From an uncultured Oscillospiraceae bacterium (GTDB lineage Bacteria; Bacillota; Clostridia; Oscillospirales; Oscillospiraceae), in the NCBI GenBank assembly GCA_934646175.1, contig CAKUEI010000005.1, forward strand, positions 1 through 33,300: a stretch of 33,300 bases of DNA, read 5' to 3'. Shown here piece after piece: positions 14,769-21,947 of this stretch (position 1 is the stretch's first letter; each line of letters starts with the position of its first letter). The notes below the pieces were generated by a model. It saw only the letters and a program-made list of their open reading frames with translations. It searched no databases and was not told where the DNA came from. The position numbers and the translations under genes are program-made.

Positions 14769-15032
14769 TTATTCGCTGAAATTGCTCTCGACCAGCTCCA
14801 CCAGTCCGTCCACCGCTTCCTTCTCGTCCGGGCCGTCGGAGATGATGCTGATTTCCGTACCCTTGACGATTCCCAAGGACAGAACGCCCAGCAGGCTTTT
14901 CGCGTTGACTCTCCGGTCGTCTACTTCGACCCAGATGGTGCTCTTGAATTCATTGGCTTTCTGGATAAAGAAAGTAGCAGGACGCGCGTGAAGACCAACC
15001 TGATTGTTCAGGACAACTTGTTTTGTATACAT
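14769..15032 (-). CDS. ptsH: Phosphocarrier protein HPr
   Basis: An 87-residue phosphotransferase-system carrier. His15 in GLHARPA is the site phosphorylated by enzyme I. Ser46 in NAKSLLGVLSLGI is the regulatory HPr-kinase site of Firmicutes, so both are at canonical positions and this is HPr rather than Crh. Length is normal. The gene stands alone: it has its own promoter and terminator, and enzyme I (ptsI) is not adjacent. GAGGAGGG lies 6 bases before the ATG. A small hairpin (15049-15055 with 15062-15068) sits in the leader. Confidence 0.95.
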   Translation of the reverse strand: MYTKQVVLNNQVGLHARPATFFIQKANEFKSTIWVEVDDRRVNAKSLLGVLSLGIVKGTEISIISDGPDEKEAVDGLVELVESNFSE

Positions 15033-15083
15033 GCTGTACCCTCCTCATTCTGCACAGTCTCGTGCAGAGTACTCTCTTTCTTA

Positions 15084-15112
15084 AGGATACCAAATTTGCC
15101 CCCCAGCGTCAA
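15084..15112 (-). promoter_or_regulatory. Sigma-A type promoter of ptsH
   Basis: On the minus strand, TTGACG (15107-15112), a 17-base spacer, then TATCCT (15084-15089). It lies ~50 bases upstream of the ptsH start, beyond the small leader hairpin. The stretch 15113-15202 between it and mutS2 holds nothing I recognise. Confidence 0.55.
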
Positions 15113-15202
15113 TGACATTTTCCACAAATTGCAGGGAAATTGCAGGTGCGCTTTCAGCGTGCAAAACCCTACTGCATCACTTCCGTCAAAGCTCCCCGGC
15201 CA

Positions 15203-17584
15203 TTACTTCAGCGTGACCACCGTCACGCCGTCCTCACCCTCGCCGAAGGCCCCCGGTCGGAAGGCCCGGACATAGCGGCTGTGCTTCAGGTAATCCCGCA
15301 CTGCCTTGCGCACTGCGCCGGTGCCTTTGCCGTGGATGACGGTCACCGTTTCCAGATGGGCCAGCATAGCGTTATCCAGGAACTGCTCCACGGCGGCCAC
15401 CGCCTCGTCTCCGGTCATGCCCCGCAGGTCGATCTCCGGGGAAGCGCCCAGACTTCTCAGCTTGTGCTCCGACCGGCGGATGACCCGGGCGGCCTCTTTC
15501 TTCGCGCTGCTTTCGCCTTCCAGCACCCGCACCTCGTCCTGCTTTGCCTTGATCTTCAATATCCCGGCCTGCAGCTGCAGGGTGCCATCCTTGTTCACCG
15601 ACAGCACGGTGGCCTTTGTCCCCATGCTCCTCAGCTCCACCGTGTCGCCCTCTCTCGCCGGGCGGGTGCTCTCCGGCTCCGGCTCTTCCGGCATTCCGTT
15701 CCCGTAAAGCCCGCGTTCCGCTTCGTTCAGCAGCCGCCGTCCTTCCGCCCGGCGGTCGTTCACCGCCTGCCAGTTTTCCAGTTTGTTCTTCTGCTTGCGG
15801 ATGTCGTTTAGCTCGTCATACACCGTGTCCGCCGCCGCGCGGGCCTCGTCAATGATGCTTTGAGCCTCCCGCCGGGCACTCTGGCGGGCCTTTTCCCGCT
15901 CTTCCTCCAGTTTGGTCTTATATTCCTGCGCCGCACGGGCGGATTCCTCCATCTCCCGCCGCAGGCGCGCCGCCTGCTCCTTTTCCTTCTCCATGGCCTG
16001 CCGCTGCTGGTCCAGCTGGGTCAGCACATCTTCAAAGCGCACATTCTCCGCATCCAGCCGCGCCGCCGCGTCCTGAATGACTGCTTCGGAAAGCCCAAGC
16101 CGCCGAGATATGGCGAAAGCGTTGGACTTTCCGGGAATGCCGATCAGCACCCGGTAGGTGGGAGCCAGGGAGTGCACATCAAACTCGCAGGAGGCATTTT
16201 CCACCCCCGGCGTAGTCATGGCATACACCTTTAATTCCGCATAGTGCGTCGTGGCCGCGATGAGTGCGCCGAGCCCCCGGCTGTGATCAATGATCGCCGC
16301 CGCCAGGGCCGCGCCTTCGATGGGATCGGTGCCCGCCCCCAGCTCGTCGAACAAAACCAGAGTGTCCTCATCCGCCTCGTTCAGAATGCCCACGATATTC
16401 TTCATATGGGCGGAGAAGGTGGAAAGGGACTGCTCGATCGACTGCTCGTCTCCAATGTCGGCCAGCACCCGCCGGAACACCCGCACCATGCTGTCGTTCC
16501 CAACGGGAATGTGCAGGCCGCACTGGGCCATCAGGGTGAGAAGGCCCATGGTCTTCAGCGTCACCGTTTTGCCGCCGGTGTTGGGACCGGTGATCACCAG
16601 CGTGTCAAAGTCCTCCCCCAGCCGCAGGTCGTTGGCCACGGCCTTTTTCCGGTCCAGCAGGGGATGCCGCGCCCGGTTCAGCCGCAGCGCCTTGTCAGAA
16701 AGCTTGGGCGGCAGCGCATCCATCCGCACCGCCAGCTTGCCCCGGGCGAAGATCACATCTAGCTCCACCAGCAGGGCATAGTCCGTCCGGATACCGTCCT
16801 GAAAGGACGCGGCCTCAGCAGACAGTTCCGCCAGAATACGGTCGATCTCCTTCTCTTCTCTGGCCTGCAGCTCCCTCAACTCGTTGTTGGCCTTCACCAC
16901 ACCCATGGGCTCCACGAAAAATGTGCCGCCGCTGCTGGACACATCGTGTACCAGCCCGGGCACGTCGTTTTTATGCTCCGACTTTACCGGCACCACGAAC
17001 CGTCCGCTGCGCTGGGTGATAATGGGCTCCTGCAGATACTTCGCCTGGCCGGAGGAAATGAGCTTTTGCAGAATATCCCGCACCTTTCCGCCGGTGGCCC
17101 GGATGCTGCGGCGGATGGAGGCAAGCTCGCTGCTGGCACTGTCGGCGATCTCCCCCTCCGCCGGGATAGAGCCGGTGATCTTTTCCTCCAGATACCGGTT
17201 CACCGTCAGAGAGCGGAACAGCTGGTCGATACAGGTCTTTTGCCCCTCGCCGTCCCCGCCGTATTCTTTGGCCATCCGGGCGCAGCGCAGCACTGCGGCG
17301 ATCTCCAGAAGCTCTTTCGTATTCAGCGCGCCACCCCGGTCCGCCCGCTGCAGGCTGGCCGCCACCGGCTTCACCCCGGAAAAGGACGGACTTCCATACA
17401 GTGTCAGCTTCCCCACCGCCGCCGTGGTCTCGTCAAGGGCCTGCTGGACCTCGTCCCTGTCCGCCATGGGCGTCAGTTTGCGGCAGCGCTCTTTGCCCTC
17501 TTCCGTCACCGCGCACTCCGCCAGCTGGGTCAGCACCTGGTCCAGCTCCAGCGTGTGAATGGATTTTTCAAACAGCTTGCTCAT
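15203..17584 (-). CDS. mutS2: Endonuclease MutS2 with C-terminal Smr domain
   Basis: A 793-residue MutS-family ATPase with an Smr nuclease domain. In Bacillus MutS2 helps rescue collided ribosomes; in other species it restrains homologous recombination. It has MutS core and lever helices, then Walker A GPNTGGKT (~330), Walker B LVLFDELGAGTDP, and ATTHYAELK. A long Lys/Glu/Arg/Ala-rich coiled coil (~515-630) follows, then a small beta domain and the Smr domain (~715-793) with IDLRGM and VIHGKGTGAVRKAV. No mismatch-recognition domain is present, as expected for MutS2. Shine-Dalgarno AAGGA precedes the ATG. It appears monocistronic. Confidence 0.96.
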   Translation of the reverse strand: MSKLFEKSIHTLELDQVLTQLAECAVTEEGKERCRKLTPMADRDEVQQALDETTAAVGKLTLYGSPSFSGVKPVAASLQRADRGGALNTKELLEIAAVLRCARMAKEYGGDGEGQKTCIDQLFRSLTVNRYLEEKITGSIPAEGEIADSASSELASIRRSIRATGGKVRDILQKLISSGQAKYLQEPIITQRSGRFVVPVKSEHKNDVPGLVHDVSSSGGTFFVEPMGVVKANNELRELQAREEKEIDRILAELSAEAASFQDGIRTDYALLVELDVIFARGKLAVRMDALPPKLSDKALRLNRARHPLLDRKKAVANDLRLGEDFDTLVITGPNTGGKTVTLKTMGLLTLMAQCGLHIPVGNDSMVRVFRRVLADIGDEQSIEQSLSTFSAHMKNIVGILNEADEDTLVLFDELGAGTDPIEGAALAAAIIDHSRGLGALIAATTHYAELKVYAMTTPGVENASCEFDVHSLAPTYRVLIGIPGKSNAFAISRRLGLSEAVIQDAAARLDAENVRFEDVLTQLDQQRQAMEKEKEQAARLRREMEESARAAQEYKTKLEEEREKARQSARREAQSIIDEARAAADTVYDELNDIRKQKNKLENWQAVNDRRAEGRRLLNEAERGLYGNGMPEEPEPESTRPAREGDTVELRSMGTKATVLSVNKDGTLQLQAGILKIKAKQDEVRVLEGESSAKKEAARVIRRSEHKLRSLGASPEIDLRGMTGDEAVAAVEQFLDNAMLAHLETVTVIHGKGTGAVRKAVRDYLKHSRYVRAFRPGAFGEGEDGVTVVTLK

Positions 17585-17616
17585 CGTTCTGCGTTCCTTC
17601 TGTCGGTTTTTTCTTC

Positions 17617-17645
17617 ATTATCGCATATTTCCCGTCCCCACGCAA
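17617..17645 (-). promoter_or_regulatory. Possible promoter of mutS2
   Basis: On the minus strand, GATAAT (17617-17622) is preceded by TGC as an extended -10, with TTGCGT (17640-17645) 17 bases further up. The -35 matches only three of six. It ends ~33 bases before the mutS2 start and sits directly next to repeat copy B. Confidence 0.4.
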
Positions 17646-17688
17646 GGGGCGGGCGATGTGGCTGTCATCGTACCCGTTCTGCCGCCGC

Positions 17689-17963
17689 AGCGGCAAAATT
17701 GCCTCCGGCAATTTCATTTTGTCATCCCCCAAGGGGACGCGGTTTTTCCCCCGCTTTTGACACCAAAAGCGGGATAAAAGTGCAAGGGCCTTCGGGCCCT
17801 TGACCCGGAGAGCTACTGCATGGTGCCGTTTTCTCTTTCCGGCATCCGTCGCGGTTGATCCCTGCTTCTCCTTGCGCTTAGCCGCGCTTTGCCCGGCTCG
17901 GGGACAGTCTTCTGCGTCTTTCCAACCTACCTGCCGCTCGTGTCACGAGGGTCTAAGCGGCAA
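17689..17963. repeat. Dispersed structured intergenic repeat, copy B
   Basis: It occupies most of the 473-base gap between the divergent mutS2 and the 63-aa gene. Hairpins in order: AAATTGCC/GGCAATTT (17696-17714), CCCGCTTTTG/CAAAAGCGGG (17750-17773), CAAGGGCC-TTCG-GGCCCTTG with a UUCG loop (17783-17802), ATCCCTG/CGGGGAC around a GCGC hairpin, and CTCGTG/CACGAG (17937-17949). The 8-mer AGCGGCAA occurs at both borders (17689-17696 and 17956-17963), as a target-site duplication would. It holds no convincing gene. Confidence 0.85.
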
Positions 17964-17985
17964 CCTCCATCTATAAATGAATCTC

Positions 17986-18015
17986 TTGACATTCTCCCCC
18001 CCCCGCTGATAAAAT
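17986..18015 (+). promoter_or_regulatory. Sigma-A type promoter of the 63-aa membrane protein gene
   Basis: A perfect TTGACA (17986-17991), an 18-base spacer containing a run of C, then TAAAAT (18010-18015). It lies just outside repeat copy B and ~42 bases before the start codon. Confidence 0.65.
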
Positions 18016-18057
18016 TATTTTATCCAAATCCGCTTTATCATTTATGGAGGTGTGACC

Positions 18058-18249
18058 ATGAAACCGGGCAAAATTCCCTTTGTGCTTCTTCTCTTGAACG
18101 CTGCGTTTCTCCTCATTCTCTTCGTCCTCGGCTTCCTGCCGAAAAATCCCGGCGTCCGCCTCTTTCAGGGCGGTGCCTTCACCCTCGCCTGTTTTGACAT
18201 CGCTTACATTGTCCGCACCGTCTTCGCGGACCGGCTGAAAAAGGACTAA
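18058..18249 (+). CDS. Small membrane protein of unknown function (63 aa)
   Basis: Two hydrophobic helices (about residues 7-27 and 36-54) joined by a short loop (LPKNPGVRLFQGG), with a basic C-terminus (DRLKKD). No family was recognised. GGAGG lies 7 bases before the ATG at 18058, and a GTG two codons upstream overlaps the ribosome-binding site and is rejected. It has its own promoter and a strong terminator, which supports a real gene. It stands between repeat copy B and the metal-resistance operon, with no sign of a link to either. Confidence 0.75.
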   Translation: MKPGKIPFVLLLLNAAFLLILFVLGFLPKNPGVRLFQGGAFTLACFDIAYIVRTVFADRLKKD

Positions 18250-18255
18250 GACGCA

Positions 18256-18291
18256 AAAAATCCCGCACCGTTTGAGCGGTGCGGGATTTTT
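18256..18291. terminator. Bidirectional intrinsic terminator
   Basis: A perfect 15-bp stem (18256-18270 with 18277-18291), six-base loop, with A-run and T-run on either side. It serves the 63-aa gene on plus and the P-type ATPase on minus. Confidence 0.88.
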
Positions 18292-18300
18292 CTGTTCTCC

Positions 18301-20148
18301 TTATTTCACGCGCAACATCCGCATGGCGTTCAGGATGGCGATCACCGCCACGCCCACGTCGGCGAACACCGCCGCCTGCATGTTGGCAAGGCCGATGGCC
18401 GTTAAAATCAGCACCAGCGCCTTCACCGCCAGGGCGAAGAAGATGTTCTCCTTCACGATCCGGTTGGTCTTCCGGGCGATGCCGATGGCCTCGCTGATCT
18501 TGCTGGGGGCGTCGTCCATGAGCACCACGTCCGCCGCTTCGATGGCCGCGTCGCTGCCCAGCGCGCCCATGGCAATGCCCACGTCCGCCCGGGCCAGCAC
18601 CGGCGCATCGTTGATGCCGTCGCCCACAAAGGCCAGCTTGCCCTTTTCGCCTTCCGCTTTCAGCAGGGCCTCCACCCGCTCCACCTTGTCGGCAGGCAGC
18701 AGTCCCGCGTGGTATTCATCCAGCTTCAGCCGCCCGGCCACGTCTTTGGCCACCGCCTCGGTGTCTCCGGTGAGCATGACCGTTTTCTTCACGCCCTTTT
18801 CCTTCAGGACGCGGATGGCCTCCTCCGAGTCGGGCTTGATCTCGTCGGCGATGACAATATGCCCGGCGTACACGCCTTCCACGGAGACGTGGACGACGGT
18901 GCCCACCAGGTGGCACTCATGCCACGCGGCGCCGTCCTTGTCCATGAGCTTTCCGTTTCCCACGCAGACGTTTTTTCCGTCCACTTTGGCCTTCACGCCG
19001 TGGCCGGAGATCTCCTCCACGTCGCTCACCCGTGCCGCATCCAATTCCTTGCCGCAGGCCGCTTTCAAAGAACGGGAGATGGGGTGGTCGGAATAGCTTT
19101 CCGCCAGCGCCGCCATTTCCAGCAGTTCCTCCTCGCTGACCTGTTCGGGGTGGACTGCCGTCACGGAAAAGCTGCCTCTAGTCAGGGTGCCCGTTTTGTC
19201 GAACACCACCGTGTCCACTTCCGCCAGCGCTTCCAGGTAGTTGCCGCCTTTCACCAGAATGCCCTTGCGAGACGCTCCGCCAATGCCGCCGAAGAAGGAA
19301 AGGGGAATGGAGATCACCAGTGCGCACGGGCAGGACACCACCAGAAAGGTCAGTGCCCGTTCCACCCAGGTGCGCCAGCCGCCGCCCAGAATGATGGGGG
19401 GCAGAATGGCCAGCGCCAGCGCGCCGAACACCACCGCCGGGGTATAGTACCGGGCGAATTTGGTGATGAAGTGCTCCGCTTTGGCCTTTTTGCTTCCGGA
19501 GTTTTCCACCAGATCCAGAATTTTCGATACCGTGGACTCGCCGAAGGGTTTGGTCACCCGGATGCGCAGCACGCCCGTCTGGTTGATGCAGCCGCTCACC
19601 ACGTCGTCGCCGTCCCCCACTTCCCGGGGCAGGCTCTCGCCGGTCAGGGCCTTGGTGTCCACGGAGGAACTGCCCTCCAGCACCACGCCATCCAGCGGGA
19701 TCTTCTCGCCGGGCTTCACCACGATGACCTCGCCCACTTCCACGTCGTCCGGGTCGACCTCTTCCAGCTTGCCGTCTTCCCCTTCCCGGTTGGCGTAATC
19801 CGGCCGGATGTCCATGAGGTCGCTGATGGACTTGCGGGACTTGCCCACCGCATAGCTCTGGAACAGTTCGCCCACCTGATAGAACAGCATGACCTCCATG
19901 GCCTCGTCATACTTACCGATGGCAAAGGCGCCGATGGTGGCCACCGCCATGAGGAAGTTTTCGTCGAACACCTGCCCGTGGGCGATGTTGCGCACTGCGC
20001 GCCACACCACGTCCCAGCCGATCACGGCATACACCGCAATAGCATAGCACAGTCCCACCACGCCGTCCGGCGCCCAAATGAGGTCGATGACGAACAGCAC
20101 CGCCGCGATCAGGATGCGCCACAGCATCTTTTTCTGTTTCCTGCTCAT
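18301..20148 (-). CDS. Zn2+/Cd2+-type heavy metal translocating P-type ATPase
   Basis: A 615-residue P1B-2-type efflux ATPase (CadA/ZntA group). Motifs in order: TGES in the actuator domain (~170), the metal-gating CPC in SCPCALVISIPL (~271), the phosphorylation site DKTGT (~314), the HP motif SDHPISRS, TGD, and GDGINDAP. Near the C-terminus, the Lys in the NIFFALAVKAL helix and the Asp in VFADVGVAVIAILNA fit the Zn/Cd/Pb subgroup rather than Cu. The usual N-terminal HMA domain is absent: the protein starts directly with membrane helices, and an HMA domain is encoded separately just upstream. It is the last gene of the sensor-HMA-ATPase unit. Confidence 0.94.
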   Translation of the reverse strand: MSRKQKKMLWRILIAAVLFVIDLIWAPDGVVGLCYAIAVYAVIGWDVVWRAVRNIAHGQVFDENFLMAVATIGAFAIGKYDEAMEVMLFYQVGELFQSYAVGKSRKSISDLMDIRPDYANREGEDGKLEEVDPDDVEVGEVIVVKPGEKIPLDGVVLEGSSSVDTKALTGESLPREVGDGDDVVSGCINQTGVLRIRVTKPFGESTVSKILDLVENSGSKKAKAEHFITKFARYYTPAVVFGALALAILPPIILGGGWRTWVERALTFLVVSCPCALVISIPLSFFGGIGGASRKGILVKGGNYLEALAEVDTVVFDKTGTLTRGSFSVTAVHPEQVSEEELLEMAALAESYSDHPISRSLKAACGKELDAARVSDVEEISGHGVKAKVDGKNVCVGNGKLMDKDGAAWHECHLVGTVVHVSVEGVYAGHIVIADEIKPDSEEAIRVLKEKGVKKTVMLTGDTEAVAKDVAGRLKLDEYHAGLLPADKVERVEALLKAEGEKGKLAFVGDGINDAPVLARADVGIAMGALGSDAAIEAADVVLMDDAPSKISEAIGIARKTNRIVKENIFFALAVKALVLILTAIGLANMQAAVFADVGVAVIAILNAMRMLRVK

Positions 20149-20172
20149 AAACTCCGTCCTTTGTTACGCCGT

Positions 20173-20391
20173 TCAGCGCTTGATCACGCAGTCCGGCTCC
20201 ACTTTTTTGCAGATCTTTACCACCTGATCCATGATCTCCTCAAAGCGGTCGTCGTCCGCCTCGATGGTCAGCTTCTGGGCCATAAAGCTTACAGTCGCCT
20301 TCTGCACGCCGTCCAGTTTGTTGATGGCATCCTCCATCTTCGCAGCGCAGTTGGCGCAGTCCAGGTCCTCCAGCTTAAAGTTCTTCTTCAT
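20173..20391 (-). CDS. Free-standing HMA-domain metal-binding protein
   Basis: A 72-residue ferredoxin-like heavy-metal-associated domain. The metal motif is DCANCAAK with Cys12 and Cys15. The acidic residue just before the motif (DCANC) is common in Zn/Cd-type HMA domains. It covers one whole HMA repeat and nothing else, and is placed 24 bases before the ATPase that lacks its own HMA domain. It probably acts as the detached N-terminal domain or as a chaperone delivering metal to the pump. AAAGAAAGGA lies upstream of the ATG. Confidence 0.9.
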   Translation of the reverse strand: MKKNFKLEDLDCANCAAKMEDAINKLDGVQKATVSFMAQKLTIEADDDRFEEIMDQVVKICKKVEPDCVIKR

Positions 20392-20435
20392 GTCATCCAG
20401 TCCTTTCTTTTTGTTTTGATATATTCATTATTGAG

Positions 20436-20501
20436 TTGTGTCCCCCCAAGGGAGACGGTTTTCTTCCCGCCTGTCACTCGTATCGGCAAGTCTCAAGCGG
20501 C
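20436..20501. repeat. Internally deleted remnant of the dispersed repeat, copy D
   Basis: Bases 20436-20469 match the 5' part of the element (TCCCCCCAAGGG...GGTTTTCTTCCCGC). They are joined at ~20470 to a sequence matching its 3' end (CTGTCACTCGTATCGG...TCTCAAGCGGC compared with 17931-17961). About 200 bases of the interior are missing. It lies between the sensor and HMA genes. Its last part overlaps a small AAGCGGC/GCCGCTT hairpin (20495-20513) at the sensor stop codon. Confidence 0.6.
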
Positions 20502-20511
20502 GAGGTGCCGC

Positions 20512-20868
20512 TTACTCAGCAATGTGTTCCATCCCCTGGCTGAGAATGGTCTGCACATGCCCGTCCGCCAGGGAGTAGAACACGGTCTTCCCCTCCCGGC
20601 GGTACTTCACCAGTTTGCTCTGCTTCAGTGCCCGCAGCTGATGGGAAACCGCCGACTGCGTCAGGCCCAGCAGCTGTGCAATGTCGCACACGCACATCTC
20701 CGCCTCCGACAGCACATACAGGATCTTGATCCGGGTGGAATCCCCGAACAGCTTGAAAAGCTCCGCCAGATCGTACAGAATCTCCTCATCCGGCATGGCC
20801 GCGTTCACCTGATTGACGATGTCCTCATGCACGTGGATAAACTCACAGGTATCCCGTTCCTCCGCCAT
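20512..20868 (-). CDS. ArsR/SmtB family metal-sensing repressor (CadC/SmtB-like)
   Basis: A 118-residue winged-helix repressor that should leave its operator when Zn/Cd/Pb binds. Two metal sites are visible. The alpha3N-type ligands are Cys8 near the N-terminus plus Cys59 and Cys61 in EMCVCD, as in CadC. The alpha5 zinc site reads D102-x-H104-x10-H115-x2-E118, as in SmtB. The recognition helix is LTQSAVSHQLRALKQ. The start is the ATG after GGGGGAG. It heads the operon with the HMA protein and the P-type ATPase and is probably autoregulated through the operator overlapping its promoter. Confidence 0.94.
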   Translation of the reverse strand: MAEERDTCEFIHVHEDIVNQVNAAMPDEEILYDLAELFKLFGDSTRIKILYVLSEAEMCVCDIAQLLGLTQSAVSHQLRALKQSKLVKYRREGKTVFYSLADGHVQTILSQGMEHIAE

Positions 20869-20894
20869 GATCTCCCCCCTCTTTCGCAAAACAT

Positions 20895-20943
20895 ATGAAC
20901 ATCTGTTCATTCGTTATTATATTCATTCATATTCATTTGTCAA
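20895..20943 (-). promoter_or_regulatory. Promoter and operator of the metal-resistance operon
   Basis: On the minus strand, TTGACA (20938-20943), a 16-base spacer, then TATAAT (20916-20921): both hexamers are perfect. The dyad ATGAACA-TC-TGTTCAT (20895-20910) begins 6 bases past the -10 and covers the predicted start point. This is the position and sequence style of ArsR/SmtB operators. The AT-rich spacer repeats ATGAAT several times. Confidence 0.87.
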
Positions 20944-20961
20944 CCCTAAAAAGGCAAAAAA

Positions 20962-20989
20962 TTTCCGGGGCCGTTTTCGGTCCCGGAAT
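20962..20989 (-). terminator. Intrinsic terminator of recO
   Basis: An 11-bp stem with one mismatch (about 20962-20972 with 20979-20989), then TTTTTT on the minus strand. It touches the recO stop codon and ends the era-yqzL-recO unit. Confidence 0.8.
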
Positions 20990-21753
20990 CAAAGCATGGG
21001 GTCCATCAGCTGTTTGTAAAAATCCAGCGTCCGGAAGCCCCGTTCCAGCTGGGTCATTAAGTACGCCTCGCAGAGCTGCCCCATCTCCACCATCGTCTTT
21101 TCGTCCATCGTAAAGGAGAAAATGCGCTTCGGCGGACACTCCGAAACATATTCCATCACCTTCCGCGTCTCCGGAGAAATGGGCAGCGCGATCCCGGTCT
21201 CCCCCTCTTCGCGGCAGGCGGCGCACCGTAGGACACCGTCCGACAGCACCAGCCGCCCGTCCTCCGGTTCCTCCTTTCCGCAGATGCAGCAGCCGTCCAG
21301 CGCCGGCGCGTATCCGCTCAGCACCAAAAGTCGCAGTTCAAAGACTGCCTTCACCAGCTTCGGGTCCTTTTTCAGGCTTCCCAGCGCGTACAGAGAGTTG
21401 AGCAGCAGGGGCAGCAGCCCCTCGTCCGTCCGGCCCTCTTCCGCCACCGCCTCCGTCACCTCGGCGAAATAGGACCCCAGCGCCAGCAGCTCCACATCGT
21501 TTTTACAGCCCCAGAACTGCTCCAGGGACTCCGCCTCGTTCATCTGTAAATAGTCCCGGTATTCAAACAGGGTCATTTCGGAATAGGTCAGCAGTTGGGC
21601 GGCCGCCGCCAATGGGCTGTTTTTTCTGCGGCATCCCCTGGCCTTCACCGTCACCTTCCCTTCTTCGGTCAGAACGGTCAGGATCTTGTCCGCCTCTTTG
21701 TAGTTCACTTCCCGCAGGACGATCCCTTTGGTCTTGATGTGCAGTTTCCTCAC
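20989..21753 (-). CDS. recO: DNA repair protein RecO
   Basis: A 254-residue recombination mediator that anneals single strands and loads RecA with RecR. It has an N-terminal OB fold (KGIVLREVNYKEADKILTVLT, KARGCRRKNSPLAAA), a helical C-terminal domain and a four-cysteine zinc site (DGCCICGKEE...LRCAACREE). The start is GTG at 21753: AAGGA lies 5 bases upstream and the N-terminus matches the family. It follows yqzL after ~24 bases, as in Bacillus. Confidence 0.95.
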   Translation of the reverse strand: MRKLHIKTKGIVLREVNYKEADKILTVLTEEGKVTVKARGCRRKNSPLAAAAQLLTYSEMTLFEYRDYLQMNEAESLEQFWGCKNDVELLALGSYFAEVTEAVAEEGRTDEGLLPLLLNSLYALGSLKKDPKLVKAVFELRLLVLSGYAPALDGCCICGKEEPEDGRLVLSDGVLRCAACREEGETGIALPISPETRKVMEYVSECPPKRIFSFTMDEKTMVEMGQLCEAYLMTQLERGFRTLDFYKQLMDPML

Positions 21754-21777
21754 CCGTTTCCTTGCAGAAAGAGGCCC

Positions 21778-21876
21778 TCAGGCCCCTTTCCCCTCTTTTT
21801 CCTTCCGGTACAGTAAATAGGCAATGGGAGAACCCGTCCGAAAAAACAGCTCCCAGTATCCTTTTTCCCACTTCAT
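21778..21876 (-). CDS. yqzL: YqzL family microprotein
   Basis: A 32-residue reading frame, too short for ordinary gene finding, located between era and recO where B. subtilis has yqzL. The sequence MKWEKGYWELFFRTG..IAYLLYRKEKE follows the family pattern: an aromatic-rich start, then F..TG....YLL....E. AAAGGAGG (21887-21894) precedes two ATGs. The one at 21885 is only one base from it and would add three residues (MAQ). The ATG at 21876 is 10 bases away and gives the family N-terminus. Its function is unknown in any species; position and sequence together make the call fairly safe. Confidence 0.75.
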   Translation of the reverse strand: MKWEKGYWELFFRTGSPIAYLLYRKEKEGKGA

Positions 21877-21947
21877 CTGCGCCATGCCTCCTTTGTTTTT
21901 CAAGTTCAGCATGGCTCCGTTCGACCTCATTCATCCCCGGAAATTTT

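Noticed and set aside
17750..17773. Repeat hairpins as ordinary intrinsic terminators
   Set aside because: None of the main stems is followed by a T-run on either strand, and copy B lies between divergent genes where no terminator is needed.
21563..21934. Minus-strand open frame upstream of and overlapping recO
   Set aside because: It is out of frame with recO and overlaps it; the stretch is better explained by the yqzL microgene plus the recO 5' end.
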